From assembly GCA_016869025.1 (NCBI GenBank), contig VGFA01000008.1, positions 26,117 to 90,116 of the forward strand: 64,000 bases of DNA, in the 5' to 3' direction. The notes beneath the pieces are model-generated. The model was not told where the DNA came from. It was given only the letters and a program-made list of their open reading frames with translations, and made no database searches. Both the position numbers and the translations under genes were made by a program. This DNA comes from Armatimonadota bacterium (GTDB lineage: Bacteria; Sysuimicrobiota; Sysuimicrobiia; Sysuimicrobiales; Humicultoraceae). Below are positions 50,007 through 58,766 of the stretch, piece after piece; positions within the stretch are counted from its first letter, which is position 1; every line of letters starts with the position of its first letter.

Positions 50007-50944
50007 GGTTTGTGCGGGACGCGGCGGCGCATGGCCTCAAACACTCCGTTGTAGTACGAGCGCCAGAGCAGGTGGTTGTAGCACTCGCTGCACAACGGCA
50101 GCACGGAATGCCGTTCTGCCCACGGCAGGACCGCCTCAACAAGACGCGTGATGACCCCAGTTCGGTAGACGAGCCACTTCAGGGGAAGCAGGGCAGGGTG
50201 GACCTCGAGAAACAACCCCAGGTGCGCCGGCCTTCCGTGCTTGCGCCAGAAGTAGACTGCGCCCTCCCCACCCTGGTGGAGCTTCGGGATGAGACCATCC
50301 AGGGTTTGGATGTGATGGTGGTAGACAAGGGCGGCGGGTTCGTATCTCAGCGATACTCCCGCCCGCTGCAGGCGGAGTCCCAGCTCGATGTCCTCCCACC
50401 CGTAGCCCACGAAGCCCTCATCGAACCCACCCACGCTCCGAAACGCCGCCGCCGTCACCGAGAAGTTGCGGGTGATGATGTGCATGGGGGAGAGCGCGTT
50501 GCGCCTGCGGATGGTAACGTCGGGTATCAGGTTCGTGGCGCGCATGAAGACCGTCTTCAGACTGTCGCGATGCGTGACCGATCGGCCCTGGACACCCACC
50601 GCGCCTCCGTCCGCGTGGTGCGCCAGGTGCGCGGAGACGAGCCCGGGTGTCGCCCAGATGTCGGCATCCAGGAACAGCAGCGCACGGCCTCGGGCCTCGG
50701 CGGCGCCCAGGTTGCGCGCGGCCGCGCGGCCGCGGTTCGCCTGGCGGAGCACGCGAATCGGCACAGATCCCCTGCCGCCTTCGAGTCCGTCCGTGGACCC
50801 ATCGGTCGAGCCATCATCCACAATGACTACCTCGAAACGGTCGGGGTCCGCATCCTGAGCCTGCAGCGCCTCGATGGCCCTGTGGAGCACCCAGCCACCG
50901 TTGTAGGCCGGGATGACGACGCTGATCTCGGGCCCCGAGTTCAT
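50003..50944 (-). CDS. Family 2 glycosyltransferase, tandem paralogue
   Basis: A 313-aa GT-A enzyme with 'ISVVIPAYNGGWVLHRAIEA', 'VVIVDDGSTDGSTDGLE', the canonical 'LLFLDADIWATPGLV' and 'GFVGYGWEDIELGLRLQRAG'. Downstream 'LHQGGEGAVYFWRKHGRPAH' aligns with the same region of its neighbour at 49050, including 'ALLPLKWLVYRTGVITRLVE'. The pair probably arose by duplication and adds two sugars of the same surface glycan. The ATG overlaps the ligase-like stop by four bases. Confidence 0.88.
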   Translation of the reverse strand: MNSGPEISVVIPAYNGGWVLHRAIEALQAQDADPDRFEVVIVDDGSTDGSTDGLEGGRGSVPIRVLRQANRGRAAARNLGAAEARGRALLFLDADIWATPGLVSAHLAHHADGGAVGVQGRSVTHRDSLKTVFMRATNLIPDVTIRRRNALSPMHIITRNFSVTAAAFRSVGGFDEGFVGYGWEDIELGLRLQRAGVSLRYEPAALVYHHHIQTLDGLIPKLHQGGEGAVYFWRKHGRPAHLGLFLEVHPALLPLKWLVYRTGVITRLVEAVLPWAERHSVLPLCSECYNHLLWRSYYNGVFEAMRRRVPHKP

Positions 50945-52095
50945 CGGCGTCCTCTAGCCTGCCCGAGCGCGAGCAGCGCGGCGAAGCCAAAGCCCATGTG
51001 GACCGACGCCACCGTAACATCGAAGAGCTGGTGCACGAGTACGGCCACCGTAGCCGCGAGGCACGCTACCCAGAGCCCGTCGGTGCGCGGGTCACCGCGG
51101 GTGCACGCGATCCGGCGCCAGAGCCCGCACAGTGCTGCGACGATGAAAGCCAGGAACGCCACCAGCCCGACGAGCCCTGTCTCAGCGGCGAAGGTGAGAT
51201 AGAGATTGTGCGCGGTCGTGGGATCCTGCACGATGTCTTCCGGCATGTGCCGGGGCCAGGCGCGGCTGAACGTGCCGTAGCCCGTCCCCAGGACCGGGTG
51301 CGCCCGGGCAATCCGTAGCGCCCCTTCCCACAGTGCCAGACGATCGAGGTTGAACGTCGCGCTGGGAATGGCCTCGATCCTACGGGCCAGCGAGACTCTC
51401 CCGGGGCCGATCGCGGCGGTCGCGAGGAGCAGCACGACGAGACAGAGCACAAGCAGCCCGGCCCGCCTGCGCGGGGCAAGTACCACCATAACCGCCAGGC
51501 CCGCCAGGGCCGCAATCCATGCTCCCCGCGACCAGGTGAGCTCCAGGGCAGCCAGCACTACAACAAGTCCTGCGGCGGCGAGGATCCGGACGGGTACCCC
51601 ATCCGCGACTGTCCAGATGCCCAGTAAGAGGACGGCCGTCGCCGTAAGTGTCGTGCCGAGGGCGGTCTGGAAGAGGGGCGGGGTCGAGGCGCCGACCGGC
51701 CAGTAAGGGGCCGACCGCAGGATTCCCCAGACCGCCGCGAGCAGCCCTCCGGCGGCCCAGGCAGCGACGAGATACCTGACGACCTCTTGCCGGGCCTGCA
51801 CAACCCGAGCGATAGAGTACACGCTTACCCACATTGTCAGCCCAAACAGGACGGCGAGCCCGGCCGACCACAACCGCCACTCCGAGGCCAGGCCCGAAGC
51901 AAGGCAGGCGGCCAGGAGCGCGGCAAGGGGACGGTCGAAGGCTGTCGGAATCCACGGACGCCGTCCTGAGGCGATGTCCAGGATGATGGCCGCGAGCAAC
52001 ACGGGCATCGCCCACAGGGTATACCCTGCTGGGTACAAGAACACCGCGAGGAGCACGCCGCCCAGGAAGAGCCGGTCCAGTGCCCTGGGCGTCAC
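50941..52095 (-). CDS. O-antigen ligase/polymerase-like membrane protein
   Basis: A 384-aa polytopic protein, 10-12 predicted membrane segments. The periplasmic loop has 'IARAHPVLGTGYGTFSRAWP' and 'TTAHNLYLTFAAETGLVGLV', the Wzy/WaaL signature with the conserved His. The mid-protein 'LELTWSRGAWIAALAGL' is also shared with the next gene upstream, pointing to a tandem duplication. The GTG at 52095 overlaps the upstream stop (GTGA). Confidence 0.82.
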   Translation of the reverse strand: MTPRALDRLFLGGVLLAVFLYPAGYTLWAMPVLLAAIILDIASGRRPWIPTAFDRPLAALLAACLASGLASEWRLWSAGLAVLFGLTMWVSVYSIARVVQARQEVVRYLVAAWAAGGLLAAVWGILRSAPYWPVGASTPPLFQTALGTTLTATAVLLLGIWTVADGVPVRILAAAGLVVVLAALELTWSRGAWIAALAGLAVMVVLAPRRRAGLLVLCLVVLLLATAAIGPGRVSLARRIEAIPSATFNLDRLALWEGALRIARAHPVLGTGYGTFSRAWPRHMPEDIVQDPTTAHNLYLTFAAETGLVGLVAFLAFIVAALCGLWRRIACTRGDPRTDGLWVACLAATVAVLVHQLFDVTVASVHMGFGFAALLALGQARGRR

Positions 52096-53258
52096 GGTGC
52101 CCGCTCGCCAGCGCCCGGCGAGAACGCCGCCCCCAACCCCACGAGGGCAAAGAGTCCCACCGCTATGTGGATGCGCAGCACGGTGCCGTCCACCATCTGG
52201 TGTGCCAGTAGCGCGACGAAGGCGGCGAGCGCGGTCGCGCTCAACCTGCGCTGCTCGCTGCCCGGCGGCCCCCTGGTGTGCCATCTGGCAACGGCCAGCA
52301 CCCCTGTGGTCAGGAAGAACAGAAGCGCCACCAACCCCACCAGGCCGGTCTCAGCGGCGGCCTGCAGGAAGAGGTTGTGTGCGAGCGGCGCGTGCGGGAC
52401 GGCCGTGGAACCTTGTCTGTACCTCTCATACACGAACTGGAAGGTGGAGAGCCCGGTGCCCAGCACCGGATGGTCTGCGACCATCTTTGGGACCAGGCGC
52501 CAGATAGGGATGCGGCTGAACGGGCCGTCGGCAGCGGTGGTCTCCTGGATGCGACCTGCATGCCACTCCCAGCGCGGCCCCAGGGTTGGTATCGCCGCAA
52601 CCATGACGAGCGCGGCCGCGAGCATACCAGGCCATAGGAGGCGGCGCTCGGTTCTGGCGACCAACACCCCCACGCCCAGCACCGCGGCCAGCCAGGCGCC
52701 GCGCGACCATGTGAGCACTAGGCCCGCGGTCGCCACGGAAAGGCCCGCCAGGCAGAGCAGGCGCCGCAGGCGCGGTCCATCGAGCGAGAGGCCAAGCAGC
52801 ATGACCGCGGCGATTGCCATGGTCGTGCCCAGCTCGTTGGGGTTCATGTTGAACACCTGCGCCCGGGCGCCGGGCGCAGGCCCAAGCCAGGCGATGCCGA
52901 GCGCGCCTGCCGCCACCCCGCCCGCGGCCCAGGCCCCGATGAAGCGCCGGGCAAACACCGGGCGCTGGTGGACCGCGAGCACCACGGCGCGCAGGGTGAC
53001 CGCCGCGCTCAGGCCGAACGCGACCGCCGACCACAAGGCCGTCCCGCGCCACTCAGACCACAGTCCCGACAGTACCGTGGCGGCCACTAGGCCGAGCAGG
53101 CCGGCATCCACAGGGGTACGGCGCCACAGCGGCTCGCCCGCCAGGGTCTCGCCTGCCGCGAGCACCAGCAAGAGGAGGAACCCCCCTGACGCGAAACCCA
53201 CGGAGAAGACGAACGCCGTCAGCAGCAGGAGGAACTCACGCCAGCGCCAGGCCTCCAC
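52092..53258 (-). CDS. O-antigen ligase/polymerase-like membrane protein, tandem paralogue
   Basis: A 388-aa polytopic protein with the same elements: 'LVLTWSRGAWLAAVLGVGVL', 'VADHPVLGTGLSTFQFVYER' and 'LAHNLFLQAAAETGLVGLVA'. The first helix is strongly hydrophobic ('EFLLLLTAFVFSVGFASGG'). It is adjacent to a paralogue and near two glycosyltransferase paralogues, so this block contains two duplicated pairs. One base separates its start from the next upstream gene's stop. Confidence 0.82.
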   Translation of the reverse strand: MEAWRWREFLLLLTAFVFSVGFASGGFLLLLVLAAGETLAGEPLWRRTPVDAGLLGLVAATVLSGLWSEWRGTALWSAVAFGLSAAVTLRAVVLAVHQRPVFARRFIGAWAAGGVAAGALGIAWLGPAPGARAQVFNMNPNELGTTMAIAAVMLLGLSLDGPRLRRLLCLAGLSVATAGLVLTWSRGAWLAAVLGVGVLVARTERRLLWPGMLAAALVMVAAIPTLGPRWEWHAGRIQETTAADGPFSRIPIWRLVPKMVADHPVLGTGLSTFQFVYERYRQGSTAVPHAPLAHNLFLQAAAETGLVGLVALLFFLTTGVLAVARWHTRGPPGSEQRRLSATALAAFVALLAHQMVDGTVLRIHIAVGLFALVGLGAAFSPGAGERAP

Positions 53259-53259
53259 G

Positions 53260-54189
53260 CTAGATTCGCTCCGCGCCCGCGCGGAACCGGTCCAGCGCGG
53301 CGAGGTAGTGGCGGTTCAGGATCCCGCGCGTCACCAGGAACGCCAGCGTTGATAGATTTCGACTGCGCAGCCACCGCGCCAGCCGCAGGGCGGTCGCGGG
53401 CGAGACCAGGCCTGCCCCACCCAAAAGGAAGTGCAGCGCCCGCTGCGGCCGGGTGTCCTGGATCAGCATGCGGGTCTCAGGGCACGGGTGCTTCCGCAGC
53501 AGATAGAGCGCCGTGCGGGCCCGTTCCTCCTCCTTGGCCAGGTGCCGGTCGAGCGATTCCAGCGTCGGCGGCCGCTGGACATGGTACGCCAGTGCCGAAG
53601 GCGAGAACACCCTGGGGATCCCGCGGGCCTTTATGCGCAGCCCTAGATCGAAATCCTCCCACCCATAGACCCTAAACCCTTCATCGAATAACCCCGCCTC
53701 CACAAGAACCTGCCGCGGGACCGATGAGTTGCCGGTGTCCAGGTACGCCGGCGAGATCCTGATGCGGGGTGTCCGCGCAGGGATCTCCGGCGAGGGGATG
53801 ACTATGACCGGCCCGCGGCCCACCACCGGGGAGGCGGCCGAGCGGTGGATCTCAAGGTGGCGCTGGAGGAAGTCTGGCAGCACCAGTACGTCGCTGTCCA
53901 CGAATGCCACCAACGGCGCCGCAGCGGCCCGGATCGCCGCGTTGCGGGCCGCGCTCCTGCCCCGGTTGCGATCGAATCTGACGCAGCGAATCCTGACCCG
54001 GCCGGAGGCTGCCTCGCCGATCACCTGGGGCGTGTCGTCGGTGGAGCCGTCGTCAACCACCACTATCTCGTAGGCAGCAGGCGCGAGCGTCTGCGCGGTC
54101 AGGCGCGCCAGGCACAGCCGCAGGAGCCGGGCGTCGTTGTAGACGGGCACTACTACGCTGAGACCAGGGGCGGGTGCCGTGTGAGACAT
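53260..54189 (-). CDS. Family 2 glycosyltransferase
   Basis: A 309-aa GT-A enzyme: 'LSVVVPVYNDARLLRLCLAR', 'IVVVDDGSTDDTPQVIGE', 'PLVAFVDSDVLVLPDFLQRH' and 'RVYGWEDFDLGLRIKARG'. The C-terminus contains a hydrophobic segment ('ALHFLLGGAGLVSPATAL') that may tether it to the membrane. It is more distant from the tandem pair at 49050/50003. The ATG at 54189 starts one base after the ABC transporter stop; no Shine-Dalgarno is evident, so translation is probably coupled. Confidence 0.87.
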   Translation of the reverse strand: MSHTAPAPGLSVVVPVYNDARLLRLCLARLTAQTLAPAAYEIVVVDDGSTDDTPQVIGEAASGRVRIRCVRFDRNRGRSAARNAAIRAAAAPLVAFVDSDVLVLPDFLQRHLEIHRSAASPVVGRGPVIVIPSPEIPARTPRIRISPAYLDTGNSSVPRQVLVEAGLFDEGFRVYGWEDFDLGLRIKARGIPRVFSPSALAYHVQRPPTLESLDRHLAKEEERARTALYLLRKHPCPETRMLIQDTRPQRALHFLLGGAGLVSPATALRLARWLRSRNLSTLAFLVTRGILNRHYLAALDRFRAGAERI

Positions 54190-54190
54190 C

Positions 54191-55963
54191 CTACGGTGGG
54201 GGCGGCAGTTGGGCCGAAGTGGCAGGTACATCGGCCGGCGCCGCGTCTACCCATTGCAGCCGGAGGAGCCGGGCATAGGTTCCGTCCCGAGCCACGAGAT
54301 CTTCGTGCCGGCCGTCTTCCACTACAGTGCCCTGGTCCAGCACGACTATCCGGTCCGCTCCCCGGACGGTTGAAAGCCGGTGCGCGATGATGAACGTGGT
54401 GCGCCCGCGGGTCGCCTGGGTGAGCGCGTCCTGGATCAGGGTTTCGGACTCGCTGTCCAGCGCGGCGGTGGCCTCGTCGAAGATGAGCAGGCGCGGATTG
54501 TTCAGCAGCGCGCGGGCAATGGCGATCCGCTGGCGCTGTCCGCCCGATAGTTGCAGGCCGTCCTCGCCCAGCAGGGTCCGGTAGCCGTCGCCGAGCGACT
54601 CGATGAACTCGTGCGCGTTGGCGGCCTTCGCCGCGGACACGACCTCATCGAATGGCGCATCGGGCCGGGCGTACGCGATGTTGTCGTACACGGTGCCGCG
54701 GAACAGGACGGTCTCCTGCGGAACCAGCCCGATCTGCCGCCGCAGGGAGCGGACCGTCACGCGGCGCAGGTCCCAACCGTCAATCTCAATGCGCCCTTCA
54801 GTGGGATCGTAGAACCGGCCGATCAGGTTGACCAACGTCGTCTTGCCCGCACCGCTCAGGCCGATCAGCGCAATGCGTTCGCCGGGCGCTATCTCCAGAG
54901 AGAGATCGCGGAGGGCCCACTGGCCCGGAGCATAGGCAAACGAGACGTTTTCGAAGCGGACGCGGCCGGCAATGGGCGGCAGTGCCACGGCGCCGGGGCT
55001 CTCCTGCAGGCCTGACGGCTCGTCCAGCAGGGCGCGGATCCGTCCGAAGGCGCCCAGCGCCTGCCGCAGTCCTGCGTAGTGGCGGGTGAGGCCGACCGCC
55101 GGCTGGACGGCCAGCCCCACATATCCCAGGAACGCGACGAGGGTGCCGACGGTAAGCCGGTCTGATGCCACGCGCTGCCCGCCCAGCCATAAGACCAGGA
55201 CCACGCCGAATGCGGTCATGAAGCTGACGATGGGCACCTGGAGCGCTACCATGCGTCCGATGCGCAGATTCGCGCCGAAGGTTTGTTCATTCTCGTCGCG
55301 GAACCGCCGGATCTCCCTGTCCTCCCGCGAGAACGCGCGGATCACACGCGCGCCGGAGAACGCCTCGCGTATGAGACCCGCCAGGCCTGCCACGTGCTCC
55401 TGCGCCCGCGCAGCCGTGCCCTGTATCTCCCTGCCGAAGCTGCGGGCGATTATGCCGACGAACGGGATGACCACGGCGATCGCGAGGGCAAGTTGCCAGT
55501 CGATCCACAGCAGCATGGCCACGATGCCGGTGAACATCAACGCCGCGGAGGCCGCGTCCACGGCCCCCATCAGCATCTCGGTCTGAACAACCTGCGTGTC
55601 CTGGAGGCTTCGGGAGATCGCGTCGCCGCTTTGCCAGACCGCGAATCGGTCGAGCGACCATCGTTGGATTCGCGCAAACAGGTCCTGGCGGAGATCGGCG
55701 ACGACGCGGTGGGCAAGGTAGTACATGAGGTAGATCTGGGCGAACAGCGCCAGGCTGTTGAGCGCGAACAGGAACAGGATAACGGCGGCCCCTCGATTGA
55801 GGGTGGCAAACGCCCGCGTGGCCAGTATCTGATCTATGAGCACGCCCGTGTACCTGGGGACCGCGAGGTTGGCTCCGGTGGCCACGAGCATCGCCACCAG
55901 GGCGCCTGCCAGATGGAAGCCGTAGGGGGCTATCCGGGCGGCCATCCGCCGGAGGTCGCTCAC
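54191..55963 (-). CDS. MsbA-like ABC exporter (fused permease-ATPase)
   Basis: A 590-aa half-transporter working as a homodimer. Six membrane helices occupy about residues 10-310. The ATPase has Walker A 'IGLSGAGKTTLVNLIGRFYD', signature 'LQLSGGQRQRIAIARALLNN', Walker B 'LLIFDEATAALDSESE', and H-loop 'TFIIAHRLSTVRGADRI'. The family exports lipid A, other lipids or peptides. Its position after an LpxB-like gene and before glycosyltransferases makes a lipid or glycolipid flippase the likely role. The GTG start overlaps the LpxB-like stop (GTGA). Confidence 0.88.
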   Translation of the reverse strand: MSDLRRMAARIAPYGFHLAGALVAMLVATGANLAVPRYTGVLIDQILATRAFATLNRGAAVILFLFALNSLALFAQIYLMYYLAHRVVADLRQDLFARIQRWSLDRFAVWQSGDAISRSLQDTQVVQTEMLMGAVDAASAALMFTGIVAMLLWIDWQLALAIAVVIPFVGIIARSFGREIQGTAARAQEHVAGLAGLIREAFSGARVIRAFSREDREIRRFRDENEQTFGANLRIGRMVALQVPIVSFMTAFGVVLVLWLGGQRVASDRLTVGTLVAFLGYVGLAVQPAVGLTRHYAGLRQALGAFGRIRALLDEPSGLQESPGAVALPPIAGRVRFENVSFAYAPGQWALRDLSLEIAPGERIALIGLSGAGKTTLVNLIGRFYDPTEGRIEIDGWDLRRVTVRSLRRQIGLVPQETVLFRGTVYDNIAYARPDAPFDEVVSAAKAANAHEFIESLGDGYRTLLGEDGLQLSGGQRQRIAIARALLNNPRLLIFDEATAALDSESETLIQDALTQATRGRTTFIIAHRLSTVRGADRIVVLDQGTVVEDGRHEDLVARDGTYARLLRLQWVDAAPADVPATSAQLPPPP

Positions 55964-57192
55964 GCCCCGGCTCCGTTTCGTGCAATCGCCGCCCCGCCTG
56001 GCAGAATCGCGGCCAGGATTCGGCGCGAGGCGCCTGTCTCAACCGAGATCGCCTCCAGCGCTTCAGCGAGCTTCAGGCGCGCGGCACGATCCCGTATCAA
56101 CCTGGCACCCTCATCGGCCACCTGCTCCGGGGTAACATCACCAACAAGCTCTGGCATGATGAGGCGCTTTGCGCGCATGTTGGGCAGCGCCAGGTAGGGC
56201 CTGCGGCTGATGTGCCGTCGCGCCAGGGCCAGCTTGAGCGCCAGCCCAAGACGGGGTACCCGCGTTAGCCACTCAATCGCACCCTCCACCGGGATTTGCG
56301 GGGCCAGACTGAACGGCAGGACCACCAGGGTGGGGACCCGCATCAACGCCAGCTCCAGCGTGTTGGTGCCCGGAATGGTCAGCGCCAGATCGGCATTGCG
56401 GATGGAAGACCGGTCTCCGTGCCTGACCTCGATGCCGGCGGCATCAAGGCCGGCCCGATGTCGGGAGATCAGCATCCGCCTGACTCGGGGCGACACGAAC
56501 GGTGAGACCACGGCCAGCAGCCGGATCTCCGGCACACGCGCGCGTAATGCCGCGGCCGTTTCTACCCAGAAAGGAAACACCGCGGAAAAAACGCTGTTGC
56601 GGCTGCCGGCCAGAAGCGCAACCCTCGGGCGCGCATCGTGCGCGCCGTGCGCTTCTGCCAGCGCCCCGTCCGCCGGCGCCCCGTCCGCCAGCACCGCGTC
56701 CTGGAGGGGATCGCCGGTGACCTCGATCTTGTGATCTGAGACGCCGAGGCCGATAAGGCGCTCCCTCAGTGCCGTCGTGGGGACGAAGATCCGTTCGTAC
56801 CCTCGATGCGCGCGCGCGATGTGGGCGCGCTCGACGAAGGCAAAGGCGCGGCCGCCCCACCGGCGGGCCAGCCGGCGTGAGAACCAGAACTCGCCCCCGA
56901 CGTGGAGGACCACCGGTGTTGCCGCGGGAGTCCACCCGGGGAGCCCGAGCGCAAGCAGCAGCGTCGTCCTGGGATCCAGTATTCTGTCGAATACCCCAGA
57001 GGCCTCAGCGGCCGCCTCCTCCTGGCCGCTGGCAAACTGGCAGGGCGGCAGGCAGAGCACAGTCTCGACGGACCACCCTCCCTCGGAGGCCAGCTTCCGC
57101 GCCTCGGCGGCCATGGGCACAGCCCACCCTGCCACCTCGCCAGGGCTGTTGCCGACGATGACCAGTGTGGTTGCAGGCGGACTATTCGCCAT
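55960..57192 (-). CDS. LpxB-like (lipid-A-disaccharide synthase family) protein
   Basis: A 410-aa protein. The N-terminal 'LVIVGNSPGEVAGWAVPMAA' matches the LpxB start ('agE.SGd...a..'-like) and the C-terminal donor region is 'DLALTIPGTNTLELALMRVP' followed by 'TLVVLPFSLAPQIPVEG'. Membership in the LpxB superfamily is clear, but the true lipid-A activity is not proved because no lpxA, lpxC, lpxD or lpxK is in the window. ATG 57192 is used; GTG 57201 is possible. The promoter at 57210-57239 leaves almost no leader and no Shine-Dalgarno. It is the first gene of the operon. Its central loop is stretched by a 15-base tandem repeat. Confidence 0.78.
   Translation of the reverse strand: MANSPPATTLVIVGNSPGEVAGWAVPMAAEARKLASEGGWSVETVLCLPPCQFASGQEEAAAEASGVFDRILDPRTTLLLALGLPGWTPAATPVVLHVGGEFWFSRRLARRWGGRAFAFVERAHIARAHRGYERIFVPTTALRERLIGLGVSDHKIEVTGDPLQDAVLADGAPADGALAEAHGAHDARPRVALLAGSRNSVFSAVFPFWVETAAALRARVPEIRLLAVVSPFVSPRVRRMLISRHRAGLDAAGIEVRHGDRSSIRNADLALTIPGTNTLELALMRVPTLVVLPFSLAPQIPVEGAIEWLTRVPRLGLALKLALARRHISRRPYLALPNMRAKRLIMPELVGDVTPEQVADEGARLIRDRAARLKLAEALEAISVETGASRRILAAILPGGAAIARNGAGA
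56661..56690. repeat. 15-base tandem repeat in the LpxB-like gene
   Basis: GCGCCCCGTCCGCC followed by G (56661-56675) and then the same with A (56676-56690); a partial third copy follows. It encodes an Ala/Asp/Gly-rich loop and is in multiples of three bases, so the frame is preserved. Confidence 0.8.
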
Positions 57193-57209
57193 CGTGCGCA
57201 CGACGCTTC

Positions 57210-57239
57210 ATTATAGTCTCCGCCGTCGCGTTCCGGCAA
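57210..57239 (-). promoter_or_regulatory. Strong promoter of the LpxB-like/ABC/glycosyltransferase operon
   Basis: On the minus strand: TTGCCG (57239-57234), 18-base spacer, perfect TATAAT (57215-57210). Transcription would begin at about 57205-57201, which is at or within a few bases of the first possible start codon, implying a leaderless or near-leaderless mRNA. Confidence 0.6.
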
Positions 57240-57277
57240 TTTCACGAGGCGCGCTCCGGCAATCTCACGGGGCGCGT
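57232..57277. repeat. Two 23-base direct repeats in the divergent envelope promoter region
   Basis: Copies at 57232-57254 and 57255-57277 both begin TCCGGCAAT and end with a GGCGCG core; they differ at about three positions. The first copy covers the -35 box of the minus-strand promoter. Head-to-tail repeats of about two helical turns suggest a regulator binding array. Confidence 0.6.
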
Positions 57278-57320
57278 ACAGGGTGATCTGCCCGGCCCGA
57301 CGAATCGAGACCGGGACGAG

Positions 57321-58766
57321 ATGAACATCCCACGGTCCGACCCTGCTTCGGCGCGCTCACGCCTCTGGCTCGGGCTGATCGGCCTCGCCGGCCTGGTCAT
57401 TCTGGCCGCGGCACCGCTGCCCCAGGTGGATGCCGATGCGGCGCTCTACGGCCGGATCGCCGCCAACATCCTGACCACCGGCGACTGGATCACCTTCCAC
57501 CATCCCGGCTGGTTCGTGGACAAGCCCCCGATCACGTTCTGGCTGATGGCGCTATCCTTTCGGCTCCTGGGGATCTCAGACGTGGCAATGCGCTTATGGC
57601 AGTTGCTCCTGGCGCTCGCGTTGATCGCCCTGACCTATCGGATGGCCCGTGCGGCCGGCGCGTCGCGGGAGGCAGGGCTGCTGGCTGCGCTGGTGTTGGC
57701 GACCGCGTCGCAGTTCTTCTACCAGGCCACCGTGCCCCAGCAGGATCTGCCCCTGACGTTCTTCCTGACCCTGGGCATGTACGGGGTGCTTCGGTACCTG
57801 GAACGCGGCGCGGCGCGCTGGGTCCTCGTCGCCGCGGTGGGCGCGGCGCTGGCAGCCCTGACCAGCGGGATCGCAGGCGTCGGCCTGTTCGGAATAGTGC
57901 TCCTGGCGGTGCTATTCGCCGTCCGTCCGGCGCTGCCGCACGCCAGGCGGGCGCTCATCGGCCGCGCAGCGCTGGCCGCTGCGGTCTTCGCCGTCCTGGC
58001 CCTGCCCTGGTTCGTGATTGGTGCACTGCGGCATGGCGACCAGTTCGTGACCACCTTCCTGACCTGGGGGACAATGGGCATAGGGCGGTTCTTCACGCCG
58101 GCCAGCTCCACGCCGCCGGCGTACTGGCTGGCCATCTTCGCCTATGTGCCGATCCTCCTGGTCGGGATGCTGCCCTGGTCGCCGGTATTTGTTTCGGCGC
58201 TGGCAGATCTGCGCCGCCTGTTCCGCGACGGTCCTCCCGGCATGAGGATCGTGGCAGTCTGGTTCCTGGCGATCTTCGTGATCCTCTCGCTCTCCTCTGG
58301 GGACAAGGTTTTCCGCTACCTCCTGCCATGCTTCCCACCGGCGGCTATCTTGACCGGCAGGGCTGCCGCGACCCTATTCGACAGGCCCGGTCGCCTGCGC
58401 CTGGTCGGATGGGGCGCGCTGGTCCCGGCGTTAGTGCTCATCGCCGCCGGGTTCTGGTTCCTCTGGGCACGGTTCCCGGCCGAGCGCGGTCCGTGGGTGA
58501 TGGTGGCAGGTGCCTTCGTCGGCACTCTGGCCGCGGCGCTGGTTGCGTTCGGCCTGGCCTCGCTGCGCGCCCGGGGGCCGGCGGCGGTGGCGCTGGCAGC
58601 GGCGGGCGCGGTTGCGGCCTTCGTGGTACTCGAGGTCGCGATGCTGGCGAACGCCGCGCAGATCGCAACCCGGAGCGCGGCCTCCACGACGGCCGCTCCG
58701 TGGGCGGCAGCGGCGCAGGGAAGCCATCCTGGGCAGCAGAATAACCACCGGACACACATGCGATGA
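57321..58766 (+). CDS. ArnT-like (GT-C, PMT family) glycosyltransferase
   Basis: A 481-aa polytopic protein with about 12 membrane helices. The first periplasmic loop has the catalytic acidic motif 'LPQVDADAALYGRIAANILT' and the second 'HHPGWFVDKPPITFWLMALS'. 'FSSGDKVFRYLLPCFPP'-type sequence is typical of ArnT/PMT proteins that transfer a sugar from polyprenyl-phosphate to lipid A or protein. The ATG at 57321 is preceded by a weak purine-rich GGGACGAG. It is first in the plus-strand operon divergent from the LpxB-like operon and is coupled to the LptD-like gene (ATGA). Confidence 0.8.
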   Translation: MNIPRSDPASARSRLWLGLIGLAGLVILAAAPLPQVDADAALYGRIAANILTTGDWITFHHPGWFVDKPPITFWLMALSFRLLGISDVAMRLWQLLLALALIALTYRMARAAGASREAGLLAALVLATASQFFYQATVPQQDLPLTFFLTLGMYGVLRYLERGAARWVLVAAVGAALAALTSGIAGVGLFGIVLLAVLFAVRPALPHARRALIGRAALAAAVFAVLALPWFVIGALRHGDQFVTTFLTWGTMGIGRFFTPASSTPPAYWLAIFAYVPILLVGMLPWSPVFVSALADLRRLFRDGPPGMRIVAVWFLAIFVILSLSSGDKVFRYLLPCFPPAAILTGRAAATLFDRPGRLRLVGWGALVPALVLIAAGFWFLWARFPAERGPWVMVAGAFVGTLAAALVAFGLASLRARGPAAVALAAAGAVAAFVVLEVAMLANAAQIATRSAASTTAAPWAAAAQGSHPGQQNNHRTHMR

